A stretch of 64,000 bases of DNA. Source: Alphaproteobacteria bacterium (GTDB lineage: Bacteria > Pseudomonadota > Alphaproteobacteria > UBA7985 > JAUIBT01). This document shows, in pieces, positions 36,071-47,309 of this stretch. Under the pieces are notes generated by a model. It did not search any database and was not told the origin of the DNA. It saw only the letters and a list, made by a program, of their open reading frames with translations. Location of the stretch: the NCBI GenBank assembly GCA_030428255.1, contig JAUIBT010000006.1:62001-126000 (forward strand), read 5' to 3'. A program made the position numbers and the translations under genes. The first letter of the stretch is position 1, and the number at the start of each line of letters is the position of its first letter.

Positions 36071-37249
36071 ATGGCTGATACAGCAATCAAGCCTTTAACT
36101 TTTAACTTTGGTCCTCAGCACCCGGCGGCTCACGGCGTATTGCGTTTGGTCCTGGAGATGGATGGCGAGATCATCGAGCGCGCAGATCCGCACATCGGCC
36201 TGCTGCATCGCGGCACCGAAAAGCTGATCGAGCACAAGACCTACCTGCAAGCGATCCCCTATTTCGACCGCTTGGACTACGTAGCGCCCATGAACCAAGA
36301 GCACGCGTTTTGCCTCGCGGTCGAACGTTTGTTGGGCATCGAAGTGCCCGAGCGCGCCTCATACATCCGGGTGATGTTCAGCGAAATTGGCCGCGTTCTC
36401 AACCACTTGATGAACGTTTGTACCTTCTTGATCGACGTGGGTGCGACCACCCCGCTGCTGTGGGGCTTTGAAGAGCGCGACAAGCTGCTGGAGTTCTATG
36501 AGCGGGCCTGTGGCGCGCGTCTGCACGCCAACTACATCCGCCCAGGCGGCGTTCACCAGGACTTGCCCGAGGGCCTGCTGGCCGACCTCAAGTCGTTTTG
36601 TGATGGCTTCGACGAATTCTATCGCGACATGTCCACGCTGGTGAACAACAACCGCATTTTCCGTCAGCGTACTGTTGATATCGGTATTGTCTCGGTTGAA
36701 GACGCCCAAGACTGGGGCTTTTCTGGTGTGATGCTGCGGGGCTCTGGTGCGGCTTGGGACTTGCGCCGTGCGCAGCCCTATGAAGTCTACTCAGAGCTGG
36801 ATTTTGACATCCCCGTGGGCAAGAACGGCGACTGTTTCGACCGCTATCTCTGCCGTATGTTGGAGATGAAAGAGAGCATCAAGATCATCCGCCAGTGCAT
36901 CGACAAGATGCCGAACGGTCCGGTGATGATCGACGACCACAAGATTTCTCCGCCGCGTCGCGCCGAAGCCAAGGGCACCATGGAGTCCTTGATCCACCAC
37001 TTCAAGCTTTATACCGAGGGCTTCCACGTCCCGGCAGGTGAGGTCTACACGGCCGTAGAGGCGCCCAAGGGTGAGTTCGGTGTTTATCTGCAAGCCGACG
37101 GCTCAAACAAGCCGTCAAAGTGCAAGATCCGGGCACCCGGGTTTGCGCACCTGGCAGCCATGGATTTCATGTGTAAGGGCTATATGTTGGCGGACTCGGT
37201 CGCGATCCTAGGCTCGATGGATATTGTGTTTGGGGAGATTGACCGATGA
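36071..37249 (+). CDS. nuoD: NADH-quinone oxidoreductase subunit D
   Basis: The 392-residue 49-kDa-type subunit shares the quinone site with NuoB. Typical are [53 protein letters not shown] and the C-terminal [12 protein letters not shown], which ends in the invariant Arg. It is related to the large subunit of [NiFe] hydrogenases but lacks their Ni ligands. Its stop overlaps nuoE by 4 bp (ATGA). Confidence 0.98.
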   Translation: MADTAIKPLTFNFGPQHPAAHGVLRLVLEMDGEIIERADPHIGLLHRGTEKLIEHKTYLQAIPYFDRLDYVAPMNQEHAFCLAVERLLGIEVPERASYIRVMFSEIGRVLNHLMNVCTFLIDVGATTPLLWGFEERDKLLEFYERACGARLHANYIRPGGVHQDLPEGLLADLKSFCDGFDEFYRDMSTLVNNNRIFRQRTVDIGIVSVEDAQDWGFSGVMLRGSGAAWDLRRAQPYEVYSELDFDIPVGKNGDCFDRYLCRMLEMKESIKIIRQCIDKMPNGPVMIDDHKISPPRRAEAKGTMESLIHHFKLYTEGFHVPAGEVYTAVEAPKGEFGVYLQADGSNKPSKCKIRAPGFAHLAAMDFMCKGYMLADSVAILGSMDIVFGEIDR

Positions 37250-37860
37250 AAGTCACCGCCCGTCCAGAACTCAACTACGGCGATTTCGCCTTCTCAGAGG
37301 AACGCGAGGCCCAGGCTCAGCGGATCCTGGCGCGCTATCCAGAAGGCCGCGAGGCGTCTGCCATCATTCCATTCTTGGATTTGGCACAGCGCGAGAACGG
37401 TGGTTGGTTGTCAAAGGAAGCCATTGACTACGTGGCCTTCCGTACTGGCAGCGCCAGCATCCGCGTCTATGAGGTCGCCAGCTTCTATACCATGTTCTAC
37501 CTTGAGCCGGTCGGACAGCACGTCGTGCAAGTCTGCCGCACTACGCCCTGTTGGTTGCGTGGCGCGGACGAGCTGACCGCTGCCGCCAAGGCTAAGTTGG
37601 GGATCGAGCTGGGGGAGACCACGGCGGACAAGAAGTTTACCTTGATCGAAGTCGAGTGTCTGGGGGCCTGCTGTAACGCGCCCATGGTCCAGATCAACGA
37701 TGATTTCTATGAAGACCTGACCCCAGAGCGATTCGCGCAGATCTTGGATGACTTGGGCGACGGTAAGCAGGTCGCTGCCGGCCCGCAAAACGGTCGCCGT
37801 TTTTCCGAGCCCGAAGGTGGGCCGCAGACGCTGCTGCACATCAACGGCGGCGAGGCCTAG
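37246..37860 (+). CDS. nuoE: NADH-quinone oxidoreductase subunit E
   Basis: The 204-residue 24-kDa-type subunit holds [2Fe-2S] cluster N1a with ligands in [10 protein letters not shown] and CLGACCNAP. The thioredoxin-like core spans about residues 75-170; the C-terminal tail ([26 protein letters not shown]) is the extension common in Alphaproteobacteria. It partners NuoF and NuoG in the NADH-oxidising module. Confidence 0.96.
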   Translation: MKVTARPELNYGDFAFSEEREAQAQRILARYPEGREASAIIPFLDLAQRENGGWLSKEAIDYVAFRTGSASIRVYEVASFYTMFYLEPVGQHVVQVCRTTPCWLRGADELTAAAKAKLGIELGETTADKKFTLIEVECLGACCNAPMVQINDDFYEDLTPERFAQILDDLGDGKQVAAGPQNGRRFSEPEGGPQTLLHINGGEA

Positions 37861-37869
37861 GAGCGAGAT

Positions 37870-39177
37870 ATGTTGCAAGATCAAGATCGCATTTTCACCA
37901 ACCTCTACGGCCAACAACACTTTGGCCTGCAAGCGGCCCTGAAGCGCGGCGTTTGGGACGGCGTCAAGGAAATGGTGCAGCGTTCGCGTTCAGACATCAT
38001 TGATGACGTGAAGGCCTCTGACCTGCGCGGCAGAGGCGGTGCGGGTTTCCCAACCGGTATGAAGTGGTCCTTTATGCCCGCTGATGATCGCATGGACGAC
38101 CGCCCGCACTATCTGGTGGTCAATGCCGACGAATCAGAGCCAGGCACCTGTAAAGACCGCGAAATTCTGCGCAACGATCCGCACCGCTTGCTAGAAGGCA
38201 TGGTGGTGGCCTGCCGCGCAATGGGCGCACACACAGGCTACATCTATATCCGTGGCGAATTCTACAGCGAAGCCAGCAACGTGCAGGTGGCCATTGATGA
38301 AGCCTATGAGGCTGGCCTGCTGGGTAAGAACTCCAAGCTGGGCTATGATGTCGATATCCATCTGCATCGCGGTGCGGGCGCCTATATCTGTGGCGAAGAA
38401 ACCGCCTTGTTGGAGAGCCTGGAAGGCAAGAAGGGCCAACCGCGCCTTAAGCCTCCGTTCCCGGCGGGTGCGGGCCTCTACGGCTGTCCGACCACCGTCA
38501 ACAATGTTGAGACCATCGCCGTTGTGCCCGAGATTTTGCGCCGTGGCGTGAGCTGGTGGACCGGCCTTGGGCCCGAGCGCAACCGCGGCACCAAGCTGTT
38601 CTGCGTTTCTGGCCACGTCAATACCCCGTGTAACGTCGAAGAAGAGATGGGTATTCCGCTGCGTGAGCTGCTGGAAAAGCACTGTGGTGGCGTTCGTGGT
38701 GGCTGGGACAACCTGCTGACCATCATTCCTGGCGGCTCGTCGGTGCCTTGTCTGACCTCGGATGTCTGCGGTGAGATTAAGATGGACTTCGACTCGCTGC
38801 GTGCGGCGGGCTCGGGCCTGGGCACCGCGGCAGTGATCGTGATGGACAAATCCACCGATATTATCCGCGCGATTGAGCGTCTTTCGCACTTCTATATGCA
38901 CGAATCTTGCGGCCAATGTACGCCGTGTCGCGAAGGCACCGGCTGGATGTGGCGCGTGTTGCAGCGCATGGCCGAAGGCCGCTCGAGCTATGATGAAATC
39001 GACATGTTGTTCGATGTCACCAAGCAGATCGAAGGCCACACCATCTGTGCGCTTGGCGACGCAGCGGCTTGGCCGGTTCAGGGTCTGATCCGCAATTTCC
39101 GCCCGGTTATCGAAGAGCGCATTGATCGCTTTGTTGCCAGCCAAAACGGTGCCGCTATGCCCGTGGCAGCAGAATAA
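37870..39177 (+). CDS. nuoF: NADH-quinone oxidoreductase subunit F (NADH- and FMN-binding)
   Basis: The 435-residue 51-kDa-type subunit accepts hydride from NADH onto [19 protein letters not shown] is the NADH site, the FMN site region is [15 protein letters not shown], and cluster N3 ligands are in [16 protein letters not shown] with a later Cys in [24 protein letters not shown] lies before ATG 37870, 9 bp after nuoE. Confidence 0.98.
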   Translation: MLQDQDRIFTNLYGQQHFGLQAALKRGVWDGVKEMVQRSRSDIIDDVKASDLRGRGGAGFPTGMKWSFMPADDRMDDRPHYLVVNADESEPGTCKDREILRNDPHRLLEGMVVACRAMGAHTGYIYIRGEFYSEASNVQVAIDEAYEAGLLGKNSKLGYDVDIHLHRGAGAYICGEETALLESLEGKKGQPRLKPPFPAGAGLYGCPTTVNNVETIAVVPEILRRGVSWWTGLGPERNRGTKLFCVSGHVNTPCNVEEEMGIPLRELLEKHCGGVRGGWDNLLTIIPGGSSVPCLTSDVCGEIKMDFDSLRAAGSGLGTAAVIVMDKSTDIIRAIERLSHFYMHESCGQCTPCREGTGWMWRVLQRMAEGRSSYDEIDMLFDVTKQIEGHTICALGDAAAWPVQGLIRNFRPVIEERIDRFVASQNGAAMPVAAE

Positions 39178-39190
39178 GAAGGACCCGAAC

Positions 39191-41251
39191 ATGTCGAATG
39201 TAACGGTAAAAGTTGACGGCGTTGAAGTCGAGGTTCCTGCGGGCTCCAACGTCTTGCAAGCCTGCGAGGCTGCTGGTGTAGAGGTGCCGCGGTTTTGCTA
39301 TCACGATCGCCTGTCCGTCGCAGGCAACTGCCGCATGTGCTTGGTCCAGATCGAGGACGCGCGCGGCATGGCGCCGAAGCCTGCCGCCTCTTGTGCCACG
39401 CCGGTCATGCCTGGCCTGATGATCCACACCAAGACCGAAGCCGTCAAAAAGGCGCGCAAGGGTGTGATGGAATTCTTGCTGATCAACCATCCGCTGGACT
39501 GCCCGATCTGCGACCAGGGTGGCGAGTGCGATTTGCAAGACCAGGCCATGGCTTACGGCATGGACCGCACGCGCTATCAGGAAAACAAGCGCGCGGTGAC
39601 CGAAAAGTACATGGGTCCGATCGTCAAAACCATCATGACACGCTGCATTCAATGTACGCGTTGCGTGCGCTTTGCGACCGAGGTTGCAGGCGTCGAGGAA
39701 ATCGGCCTGGTTCAGCGCGGTGAGCACGCCGAGATTTCGACCTTGGAAAAGGCCATCAACTCTGAGCTGTCGGGCAACCTGATCGACGTCTGTCCGGTTG
39801 GTGCGCTGACCTCTCGCCCTTACGCATTCCACGCGCGCCCTTGGGAGCTGCGCAAGACCCCCAGCGTTGACGTGTTCGACGCCGTTGGCTCAAACATCCG
39901 TATCGATACGCGCGGCAAAGAGGTGCTGCGCATCCAGCCGCGTTTGCATGAAGATGTGAACGAAGAGTGGCTAGCTGATAAGGCGCGCTATGCTGTGGAC
40001 GGTCTGAAGCGTCAGCGTTTGGACCGCCCCTATGTGCGCGAAGACGGCAAGCTGCGCCCGGCGAGCTGGGACGAGGCTCTGGGCCTGGTGCTGGAGAAGT
40101 TGAAGGCTGTGTCTGCCGACAAAATCGGTGCCATTGCTGGCGACCAAGTGGATGCCGAGAGCATGTTCGCGCTGGGCAGCTTGATGCATGCTCTGGGCTC
40201 GAAGAACCTAGATTGCCGCCAGGACGGTGCCAAAGTGGGCGGTGGCGAGCGCGGCTCTTACCTCTTCAATACCAGCATTGCCGGTCTGGAAGAGGCTGAC
40301 GCTATCCTGCTGGTCGGCAGCAATCCGCGTTGGGACGCCCCGCTGATCAATGCGCGTATTCGTAAGCGCTTCTTGCAGGGCGGCTTGACTGTGATGGGCA
40401 TTGGCCAGCCGCACGATTTGACCTACGAAGTTAATTGGTTGGGCGAGAGCCCGGCGTTGCTGAGTGCCATGCCGCAAGAAGCTCTGGACGTTCTGAAGGC
40501 AGCCAAGAACCCGGTGGTTATCCTGGGCTCTGACGCACTGACCCGCAAGGATGGCGCCGAAATCGCCAGTGCGGCCTATCAAGTGCTCAAGCAAGCCGAC
40601 GGCCTGCGCGACGACTGGAACGGCTTCAATGTGCTGCACTCTGCGGCCTCGCGCGTTGCGGGCCTGGATATGGGCTTCCTGCCGGGCGAGGGTGGCTTGG
40701 ACGCTGCTGCTATGCTGGCTGGCGGCGTCGATGTGCTCTATCTGCTGGCGGCCGACGAGTTAGACACCAGCGGCTTGGACAACACCTTCGTGATTTATCA
40801 AGGCCACCACGGGGATCGCGGCGCGCATGCGGCTGATGTGATCCTGCCCGGTGCGGCCTATACCGAAAAGAACGGCACCTACGTCAACACCGAAGGTCGC
40901 GTTCAGTTCGGACGTTTGGCGGTCTTCCCGCCGGGCGATGCGCGCGAAGATTGGACCATCATCCGCGCTCTGGCGGGCCAGATGAACCTGCGTTTGGGCT
41001 TTGACTCTCTGATCGAGCTGCGTCAGGCCATGATTGCAGCCGTGCCGAGCTTGGTCATAGCAGACAGCCTGCCCAGCGAGAGCCTGAGCCAAGCAGGCCA
41101 AGCGGGTTTGATCGATGCAGACGCATTGGAAGCGACAATCGACAACTACTACATGACCGACCCCATCTCTCGGGCCTCAAAGACCATGGCGGATTGCAGC
41201 CAGCTCTTTGTCACGGGCCAAGCAGCAAAGGCGACCGGAACCCATGGTTGA
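39191..41251 (+). CDS. nuoG: NADH-quinone oxidoreductase subunit G
   Basis: The 686-residue 75-kDa-type subunit has an N-terminal ferredoxin domain for N1b ([18 protein letters not shown]), the His/Cys ligands of N5 ([17 protein letters not shown]) and cluster N4 ([16 protein letters not shown], then CPVGAL), followed by a molybdopterin-oxidoreductase-like domain without obvious molybdenum function. ATG 39191 was chosen because [10 protein letters not shown] directly precedes the ferredoxin fold; the upstream frame overlaps nuoF. Its end overlaps nuoH by 8 bp. Confidence 0.97.
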   Translation: MSNVTVKVDGVEVEVPAGSNVLQACEAAGVEVPRFCYHDRLSVAGNCRMCLVQIEDARGMAPKPAASCATPVMPGLMIHTKTEAVKKARKGVMEFLLINHPLDCPICDQGGECDLQDQAMAYGMDRTRYQENKRAVTEKYMGPIVKTIMTRCIQCTRCVRFATEVAGVEEIGLVQRGEHAEISTLEKAINSELSGNLIDVCPVGALTSRPYAFHARPWELRKTPSVDVFDAVGSNIRIDTRGKEVLRIQPRLHEDVNEEWLADKARYAVDGLKRQRLDRPYVREDGKLRPASWDEALGLVLEKLKAVSADKIGAIAGDQVDAESMFALGSLMHALGSKNLDCRQDGAKVGGGERGSYLFNTSIAGLEEADAILLVGSNPRWDAPLINARIRKRFLQGGLTVMGIGQPHDLTYEVNWLGESPALLSAMPQEALDVLKAAKNPVVILGSDALTRKDGAEIASAAYQVLKQADGLRDDWNGFNVLHSAASRVAGLDMGFLPGEGGLDAAAMLAGGVDVLYLLAADELDTSGLDNTFVIYQGHHGDRGAHAADVILPGAAYTEKNGTYVNTEGRVQFGRLAVFPPGDAREDWTIIRALAGQMNLRLGFDSLIELRQAMIAAVPSLVIADSLPSESLSQAGQAGLIDADALEATIDNYYMTDPISRASKTMADCSQLFVTGQAAKATGTHG

Positions 41252-42278
41252 TATCATCAAGTTTCTCATCAATCCTTTTGGTACCATGCTGGGTGGCATC
41301 TTGATGTTGCTGGTACCCGTGTTGATCGGTGTGGCCTACTACACCTACGCAGAGCGTCGCGTTATCGCCGCTGCTCAATTGCGTAAGGGCCCGAACGTTG
41401 TCGGCCCGTTTGGCCTGTTGCAACCCTTCGCCGATGCTGTGAAAATGCTGTTTAAGGAAACGATTGTTCCTGCGGGCTCAAGCCCGGTGGTCTTCATGTT
41501 GGCGCCGATGTTGACCATGGTGCTGGCGATGATTGCCTGGGCGGTAATCCCGGTGGGCGAGGGCGGTTGGTTCGCCGATGGTCCTTGGGTCATCGCGGAT
41601 ATCAACGTCGGTGTTCTTTACCTGTTTGCCATCTCGTCCATGGGTGTCTACGGCATCATCATGGCCGGTTGGGCGTCCAACTCCAAATATCCCTTCCTGG
41701 GCGCGCTGCGCTCAGCGGCTCAGATGGTGTCTTATGAAGTCTCCATGGGCCTGATCATCGTTTCGGTGATTTTGTGCGCGGGCTCGTTCAATTTGTCAGA
41801 CGTGGTGCGCTCGCAAGCAAACCTTTGGTACATCGTCCCGCACTTCCCACTGTTTGTTGTGTTCTTCATCTCGATCTTGGCTGAAACCAACCGCGCGCCC
41901 TTCGACTTGCCAGAAGGCGAATCAGAGATCGTTGCAGGCTTCTTCTTGGAATACTCGTCGATGGGTTTCGTGCTGTTCTTCTTGGGCGAATATGCCAACA
42001 TGCTGCTGATGTGTGCTATCACCACCGTGTTGTTCTTGGGCGGTTGGTATGCGCCTATCGATGTGGCTTGGCTGGCTTGGATCCCGGGCGTGTTCTGGTT
42101 CGTCCTGAAAGTTTGCGCCTTGGCCTTCATCTTCTTGTGGGTGCGCGCCACGGTCCCGCGCTATCGCTATGACCAGCTGATGCGCCTGGGTTGGAAGATC
42201 TTCCTGCCTTTCACTTTGTTCTGGGTCATTGCGACCGCCGGGGTTCTGGTGGCCTTTGACTGGCTTCCCAACACATAA
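41244..42278 (+). CDS. nuoH: NADH-quinone oxidoreductase subunit H
   Basis: The 344-residue ND1-type membrane subunit has about eight helices and forms the quinone entry channel. Signature stretches are [40 protein letters not shown] and [30 protein letters not shown], with conserved Glu and Asp residues. ATG 41244 overlaps the nuoG stop by 8 bp. Confidence 0.97.
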   Translation: MVDIIKFLINPFGTMLGGILMLLVPVLIGVAYYTYAERRVIAAAQLRKGPNVVGPFGLLQPFADAVKMLFKETIVPAGSSPVVFMLAPMLTMVLAMIAWAVIPVGEGGWFADGPWVIADINVGVLYLFAISSMGVYGIIMAGWASNSKYPFLGALRSAAQMVSYEVSMGLIIVSVILCAGSFNLSDVVRSQANLWYIVPHFPLFVVFFISILAETNRAPFDLPEGESEIVAGFFLEYSSMGFVLFFLGEYANMLLMCAITTVLFLGGWYAPIDVAWLAWIPGVFWFVLKVCALAFIFLWVRATVPRYRYDQLMRLGWKIFLPFTLFWVIATAGVLVAFDWLPNT

Positions 42279-42290
42279 AGGAGCGCCCTT

Positions 42291-42779
42291 ATGAGCACTG
42301 CACGCGCCATTTCTCAGCTCTTTTTGTTGGAACTTGTCAAAGGCTTGGGCCTGACGCTCAAGTACATGTTCTTCAAGAAGCGTGTAACCATCAACTACCC
42401 CTACGAAAAGGGGGCTTTGAGCCCGCGTTTTCGTGGCGAGCATGCCCTGCGCCGCTATCCCAGTGGCGAAGAGCGCTGTATCGCCTGTAAGCTGTGCGAG
42501 GCGATCTGCCCCGCCCAAGCCATCACCATCGAGGCTGAGCCGCGCGATGATGGCCAGCGCCGCACCACGCGCTATGACATCGACATGACCAAGTGCATCT
42601 ACTGCGGTTATTGTCAGGAAGCCTGCCCCGTTGACGCCATCGTGCAGGGCCCGAACTTCGAGTTCGCGACCGAGAGCCGCGAAGAACTCTACTACAACAA
42701 AGATAAGCTGCTTGCGAACGGCGACCGCTGGGAGACAGAGATCGCCCAGAACATCGCGCTCGACGCGGCCTATCGATAA
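42291..42779 (+). CDS. nuoI: NADH-quinone oxidoreductase subunit I
   Basis: The 162-residue TYKY-type subunit carries two [4Fe-4S] clusters (N6a, N6b) with motifs [16 protein letters not shown] and [16 protein letters not shown]. They pass electrons from the NuoG side to N2. AAAGGAG lies 9 bp before the ATG. Confidence 0.98.
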   Translation: MSTARAISQLFLLELVKGLGLTLKYMFFKKRVTINYPYEKGALSPRFRGEHALRRYPSGEERCIACKLCEAICPAQAITIEAEPRDDGQRRTTRYDIDMTKCIYCGYCQEACPVDAIVQGPNFEFATESREELYYNKDKLLANGDRWETEIAQNIALDAAYR

Positions 42780-42806
42780 GAGCTGGATAGAAAGGACCTT
42801 GGTCAC

Positions 42807-43424
42807 ATGGCTATAGCTGCTCTTAGTTTTTACGTTTTCGCTTTCATCACGCTGTTTGCAGCGGTGAACGTGATTTTCACCCGCAACCCGGTTCACTCGG
42901 TCTTGTTCTTGATCCTGGCATTCTTCAGCTCGGCGGGCTTGTTCGTGCTGATCGGTGCCGAGTTCTTGGCCATGGTGTTGGTCATCGTCTATGTCGGTGC
43001 CGTCGCGGTGCTGTTCCTGTTCGTGGTCATGATGCTGGATGTCGATGTCGCAGCGCGCGGCAAAGGGCTGGCGCGGCATGCATCGGTCGGCGCCCTAGTC
43101 GGCGGCTTGCTGTTGGTTGAGCTGGTGTTGTTTGTAGGCGGGCGCTTCAGCAGCCTGCCGACCAACGTCGCCGCGCCCAGCCAACCGATCCCGGACATGG
43201 CGGTGCGCAGCAATACCCAGGCTTTGGGTGATGTACTTTACACGGATTACATTGTGCTGTTCCAGACCGCAGGCCTGATCCTGCTGGTGGCCATGGTCGG
43301 TGCCATCGTGCTGACACTGCGCAAGCGCCCGGGCGTCAAGCGCCAAGACGTGCGTAAGCAAACTCTGCGCCGCATTGATGAAGCGGTTGAATTGAAAAAA
43401 GTCGAGCCCGGCGCCGGACTCTAG
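42807..43424 (+). CDS. nuoJ: NADH-quinone oxidoreductase subunit J
   Basis: The 205-residue ND6-type subunit has five helices. RNPVHSVLFLILAFFSSAGLFVLIGAEFLAMVLVIVYVGAVAVLFLFVVMML is the conserved first half, including the pi-bulge helix. The C-terminal tail is hydrophilic. AAAGGA precedes the ATG. Confidence 0.97.
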   Translation: MAIAALSFYVFAFITLFAAVNVIFTRNPVHSVLFLILAFFSSAGLFVLIGAEFLAMVLVIVYVGAVAVLFLFVVMMLDVDVAARGKGLARHASVGALVGGLLLVELVLFVGGRFSSLPTNVAAPSQPIPDMAVRSNTQALGDVLYTDYIVLFQTAGLILLVAMVGAIVLTLRKRPGVKRQDVRKQTLRRIDEAVELKKVEPGAGL

Positions 43425-43505
43425 ACCAACGGATTGAACGAGCCGAGCGACCCCTCAAACAGTGGGGGAAGTCTCGGGCTAAACGAAAAGGACTTGGAGA
43501 GAACA

Positions 43506-43817
43506 ATGTTGGAGATTGGCCTGGGCCATTATTTGACGGTGGCCGCCATCTTGTTCACGCTCGGCGTGTTTGGGATCTTCTTAAACCGTAAGAATGTGAT
43601 CATCATTCTTATGTCCCTGGAACTGATTTTGCTGGCGGTAAACGTCAACTTCGTCGCGTTCAGCCACTTCTCGGGCGATCTAACCGGGCAGGTCTTCTCT
43701 TTGTTGATCCTGACTGTTGCCGCCGCAGAGGCTGCGATTGGCCTAGCGATTTTGGTGATCTACTTCCGAAATCGTGGCTCGATTGAAGTCGACGACATCA
43801 ACGTTATGAAGGGCTAA
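43506..43817 (+). CDS. nuoK: NADH-quinone oxidoreductase subunit K
   Basis: The 103-residue ND4L-type subunit has three helices with the two conserved membrane Glu residues, in [14 protein letters not shown] and [12 protein letters not shown], which belong to the proton path. ATG 43506 follows TTGGAGAG; the 81-bp gap after nuoJ could in principle code for a 24-residue extension from 43434, but this is not conserved in the family. Confidence 0.97.
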   Translation: MLEIGLGHYLTVAAILFTLGVFGIFLNRKNVIIILMSLELILLAVNVNFVAFSHFSGDLTGQVFSLLILTVAAAEAAIGLAILVIYFRNRGSIEVDDINVMKG

Positions 43818-43826
43818 GGACCAGCT

Positions 43827-45785
43827 ATGTATACTGCGATTGTCTTTCTGCCGCTGCTTGGCGCGTTGATCACTGGCTTGGGTGGCAAGCGCTTGTCGAT
43901 GCGTGCTGCGCAGGTGATTACTTCCGGCTTGCTGGTCGTGGCAGCCATCCTGGCGACCTACGCCTTTATCGGCATTGTCCAGCACAACATGGCCGCTGCT
44001 GACGGGCACGGCCACGTCGAACCAATCAAGGTCACCATCCTGACCTGGTTCGCCTCAGGCGACTTTAAGCTGGATTGGGCGCTGCGCATTGATACGCTGA
44101 CCGCGGTCATGTTCATCGTCGTGACCTACGTTTCGTCGGTCGTTCATATCTACTCTATCGGTTACATGGAGGGCGACCAGGGCGTTCGCCGCTTCCACAC
44201 CTACCTCTCGCTCTTCACCTTTGCCATGCTGATGCTGGTCAGCTCAGACAACCTGGTGCAGCTCTTCTTTGGTTGGGAAGGCGTGGGCGTCTGCTCTTAC
44301 CTGCTGATCGGGTATTACTATCACAAAGACAGCGCCAACCAGGCCTCGATGAAGGCCTTCATCGTCAACCGGGTCGGCGACTTCGGTTTTGCCTTGGGCA
44401 TTTTTGCGACCTTCTTGCTGGTCGGCAGCGTCGACTTCGACACCATCTTCAGCAGCGCTGAAAGCCTGAAGAGCCAGGAGCTGTTGGGCGCAAGCGCTGT
44501 GACGGTGATTTGCTTGTTGCTGTTCATTGGCGCTATGGGTAAGTCGGCTCAGCTTGGCTTGCACACCTGGTTGCCCGATGCCATGGAAGGCCCGACTCCG
44601 GTCTCCGCTTTGATCCACGCTGCAACCATGGTGACTGCCGGTGTCTTCCTGGTCTGCCGCATGTCACCCTTGTTCGAGCTGTCGCCTTTTGCCAGCGATG
44701 TCGTGACCTATGTTGGTGCGGCCACGGCTCTGTTTGCCGCCACCGTCGGCATGACCCAATTCGATATCAAGCGCGTGATCGCCTATTCGACCTGTTCGCA
44801 GCTCGGCTACATGTTCTTTGCTGCGGGCGTGGGCGCCTATGGCGGAGCCATGTTCCACTTGATGACCCACGCATTCTTTAAAGCCCTGCTGTTCTTAGGC
44901 GCGGGCTCTGTGATCCACGCCCTGCACCACGAGCAGGATATGCGCAACATGGGCGGTATCTGGCGCAAGATCCCTGTGACCTATACCTATATGGTCATTG
45001 GATCGCTGGCTTTGGCGGGCGTTGGTATCCCAGGCGTCTTTGGCTTCGCGGGCTTTTATTCCAAGGATGCGATCCTTGAGAGCGCTTATGCGGCGCACTC
45101 GCTGGCGGGTAATACGGCCTTTTGGTTCGGCATCGTCGCCGCCTTCATGACAGCTTTCTACTCGTGGCGCTTGCTGCTGCTGACCTTCCACGGCAGCTAT
45201 CGCGGCGACCAGCACACCTTTGACCACGCGCATGAATCGCCCAAAGTTATGATCGTACCGCTGGCCTTGCTGGCTCTGGGCGCGGTCTTCGCCGGCTACT
45301 ACGCCTACGAATGGTTCTTTGGTCACGATCGCTTTGCTTTCTTTGCCGGTGCGATCACCCAAGATCACCACGACATCGTTGAAAAAGCGCACCATGTACC
45401 CGAGTGGGTCAAGTGGGCGCCGCTGGTGGTGGGCTTGTCTGGCATCGCGACCGCCTATGCGGTCTACGGCTTTGGCAATTTCGGACCAAAGTTGGCCAAG
45501 ATCTTTGCGCCGCTGGACGTTCTGTTCCGCAACAAGTGGTTCTTTGACGAGATCTATGACGCGATCTTTGTCCGTCCCGCGATTGCCTTGGGGCGCGTGT
45601 TCTGGAAAACCGGCGACGAAAAACTTATCGACGGCCTAGGACCGAACGGAATTGCATCGCGCATCGCCGCCGGGGCGCGCCAAGTGGCCCGCATGCAGAC
45701 CGGTTACATCTATCATTATGCCTTTGCCATGCTGATTGGGGTGGTGGTCTTCGTGACCTATTACCTCTTGGCTGTCGGCTTCTAA
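43827..45785 (+). CDS. nuoL: NADH-quinone oxidoreductase subunit L
   Basis: The 652-residue ND5-type antiporter-like subunit is a proton pump with the long lateral helix at its C-terminus. Typical are [21 protein letters not shown] with the TM5 Glu, [27 protein letters not shown] and [22 protein letters not shown]. It is 9 bp after nuoK. Confidence 0.98.
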   Translation: MYTAIVFLPLLGALITGLGGKRLSMRAAQVITSGLLVVAAILATYAFIGIVQHNMAAADGHGHVEPIKVTILTWFASGDFKLDWALRIDTLTAVMFIVVTYVSSVVHIYSIGYMEGDQGVRRFHTYLSLFTFAMLMLVSSDNLVQLFFGWEGVGVCSYLLIGYYYHKDSANQASMKAFIVNRVGDFGFALGIFATFLLVGSVDFDTIFSSAESLKSQELLGASAVTVICLLLFIGAMGKSAQLGLHTWLPDAMEGPTPVSALIHAATMVTAGVFLVCRMSPLFELSPFASDVVTYVGAATALFAATVGMTQFDIKRVIAYSTCSQLGYMFFAAGVGAYGGAMFHLMTHAFFKALLFLGAGSVIHALHHEQDMRNMGGIWRKIPVTYTYMVIGSLALAGVGIPGVFGFAGFYSKDAILESAYAAHSLAGNTAFWFGIVAAFMTAFYSWRLLLLTFHGSYRGDQHTFDHAHESPKVMIVPLALLALGAVFAGYYAYEWFFGHDRFAFFAGAITQDHHDIVEKAHHVPEWVKWAPLVVGLSGIATAYAVYGFGNFGPKLAKIFAPLDVLFRNKWFFDEIYDAIFVRPAIALGRVFWKTGDEKLIDGLGPNGIASRIAAGARQVARMQTGYIYHYAFAMLIGVVVFVTYYLLAVGF

Positions 45786-45806
45786 GCGCAAGGGAGACAC
45801 GAAATT

Positions 45807-47306
45807 ATGTTTGATACTTGGCCTCTCTTATCGCTGGTTACCTTCCTGCCGCTGGTGGGCGCTGGCTTGATATTGCTGCTGGTGAGCAACAACGATCAGG
45901 ACGGCTCGGCCACAACTGCCAAAATCTTGGCGCTGTGGGTCTCTGGCTTCACCTTTGTTCTGTCTTTGGCGCTTTGGTTCGGTTTCGATCGCGGCACTGC
46001 GGATTATCAATTCGTCGAAATGCTGCCTTGGATTCCGGCGCTCGGCATTTCCTACCACCTGGGCGTGGACGGCATTTCGGTGCTGTTCGTCCTGCTGTCG
46101 ACGCTGTTGACCCCGGTGGCGATCTTGGCCTCTTGGGATGCGATCAAGACCCGCGTGCGTGACTACATGGTGGCATTCCTGGTGCTCGAGACCTTGATGG
46201 TTGGCACCTTCTCCGCCCTCGACCTGTTCTTGTTCTACATCTTCTTTGAAGCCGTGCTGATCCCCATGTTCTTGATCATCGGCATTTGGGGTGGCGAGAA
46301 CCGGGTCTACGCCTCTTACAAGTTCTTTTTGTACACGCTGTTGGGCTCGATCCTTATGCTGGTCGCCATGCTGGTCGTCTACCGGATCGGCGGCAGCAGC
46401 GATATTCCGACCTTGCAGGCGACGCTTGATTTGCCCGCCAATATCCAAACCTGGCTCTGGTTGGCGTTCTTCGCTTCGTTTGCTGTCAAAATCCCCATGT
46501 GGCCGGTTCACACCTGGTTGCCGGATGCCCACGTGCAAGCGCCAACCGCAGGTTCGGTCATTCTGGCGGGCGTCCTGTTGAAGATGGGCGGCTATGGCTT
46601 CTTGAGGTTCTCTTTGCCCTTCTTCCCCGATGCATCCCTGGCGCTGTCGCCTTTGGTGTTCGGCCTGTCGATTGTCGCCGTGGTCTACGCCTCGCTGGTG
46701 GCTTTGGTGCAAGAGGACATGAAGAAGATGATTGCCTATTCCTCTGTCGGGCACATGGCCTTTGTGACGGCGGGTATTTGGGCCTTCAACCAACAGGGTA
46801 TTGACGGTGCGATCTTCCAAATGCTGAGCCACGGTATCGTGTCCGCAGCCTTGTTCTTGTGCGTCGGCGTGGTTTATGACCGCCTGCACACACGCCGGAT
46901 CGATGCCTATGGCGGCGTTGCCAACACCATGCCGCACTACGCCATTGCCTTCATGATCTTCATGCTTGCTTCGGTCGGTTTGCCCGGAACCTCGGGTTTT
47001 GTGGGTGAATTCTTGGTGCTGGTGGGCTTGTTCCAGACCTCGATCTTGGTCACCGCTTTCTTGGCGACCGGCTTGATTTTGGGCGCAACCTACATGCTGT
47101 GGTTGTACCGCAAGGTGATTTTCGGGGCCATGACCAGCGATAATGTTAAAGCTTTGTTGGACCTGGAACTGCGCGAGAAGCTCGTGCTTTACCCCTTGAT
47201 CGTTCTGGTATTCTGGATGGGGATTTACCCCAAACCAATCTTGGATATCACCAGCGCATCGGTCGCTAACCTCGTTCAATCCTTCCAAGCAGCCGTAGGA
47301 GGCTGA
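45807..47306 (+). CDS. nuoM: NADH-quinone oxidoreductase subunit M
   Basis: The 499-residue ND4-type antiporter-like subunit shows [24 protein letters not shown] with the TM5 Glu, [30 protein letters not shown] with the central Lys, and [19 protein letters not shown]. Fourteen hydrophobic segments are expected. GGGAGA precedes the ATG. Confidence 0.98.
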   Translation: MFDTWPLLSLVTFLPLVGAGLILLLVSNNDQDGSATTAKILALWVSGFTFVLSLALWFGFDRGTADYQFVEMLPWIPALGISYHLGVDGISVLFVLLSTLLTPVAILASWDAIKTRVRDYMVAFLVLETLMVGTFSALDLFLFYIFFEAVLIPMFLIIGIWGGENRVYASYKFFLYTLLGSILMLVAMLVVYRIGGSSDIPTLQATLDLPANIQTWLWLAFFASFAVKIPMWPVHTWLPDAHVQAPTAGSVILAGVLLKMGGYGFLRFSLPFFPDASLALSPLVFGLSIVAVVYASLVALVQEDMKKMIAYSSVGHMAFVTAGIWAFNQQGIDGAIFQMLSHGIVSAALFLCVGVVYDRLHTRRIDAYGGVANTMPHYAIAFMIFMLASVGLPGTSGFVGEFLVLVGLFQTSILVTAFLATGLILGATYMLWLYRKVIFGAMTSDNVKALLDLELREKLVLYPLIVLVFWMGIYPKPILDITSASVANLVQSFQAAVGG

Positions 47307-47309
47307 TCC

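Noticed and set aside
38191-39249. 352-codon minus-strand frame opposite nuoF
   Set aside because: Same reasoning: antisense to a conserved gene, no family resemblance.
41922-43079. 385-codon minus-strand frame opposite nuoH-nuoJ
   Set aside because: It crosses three well-supported genes and has no recognisable domain.
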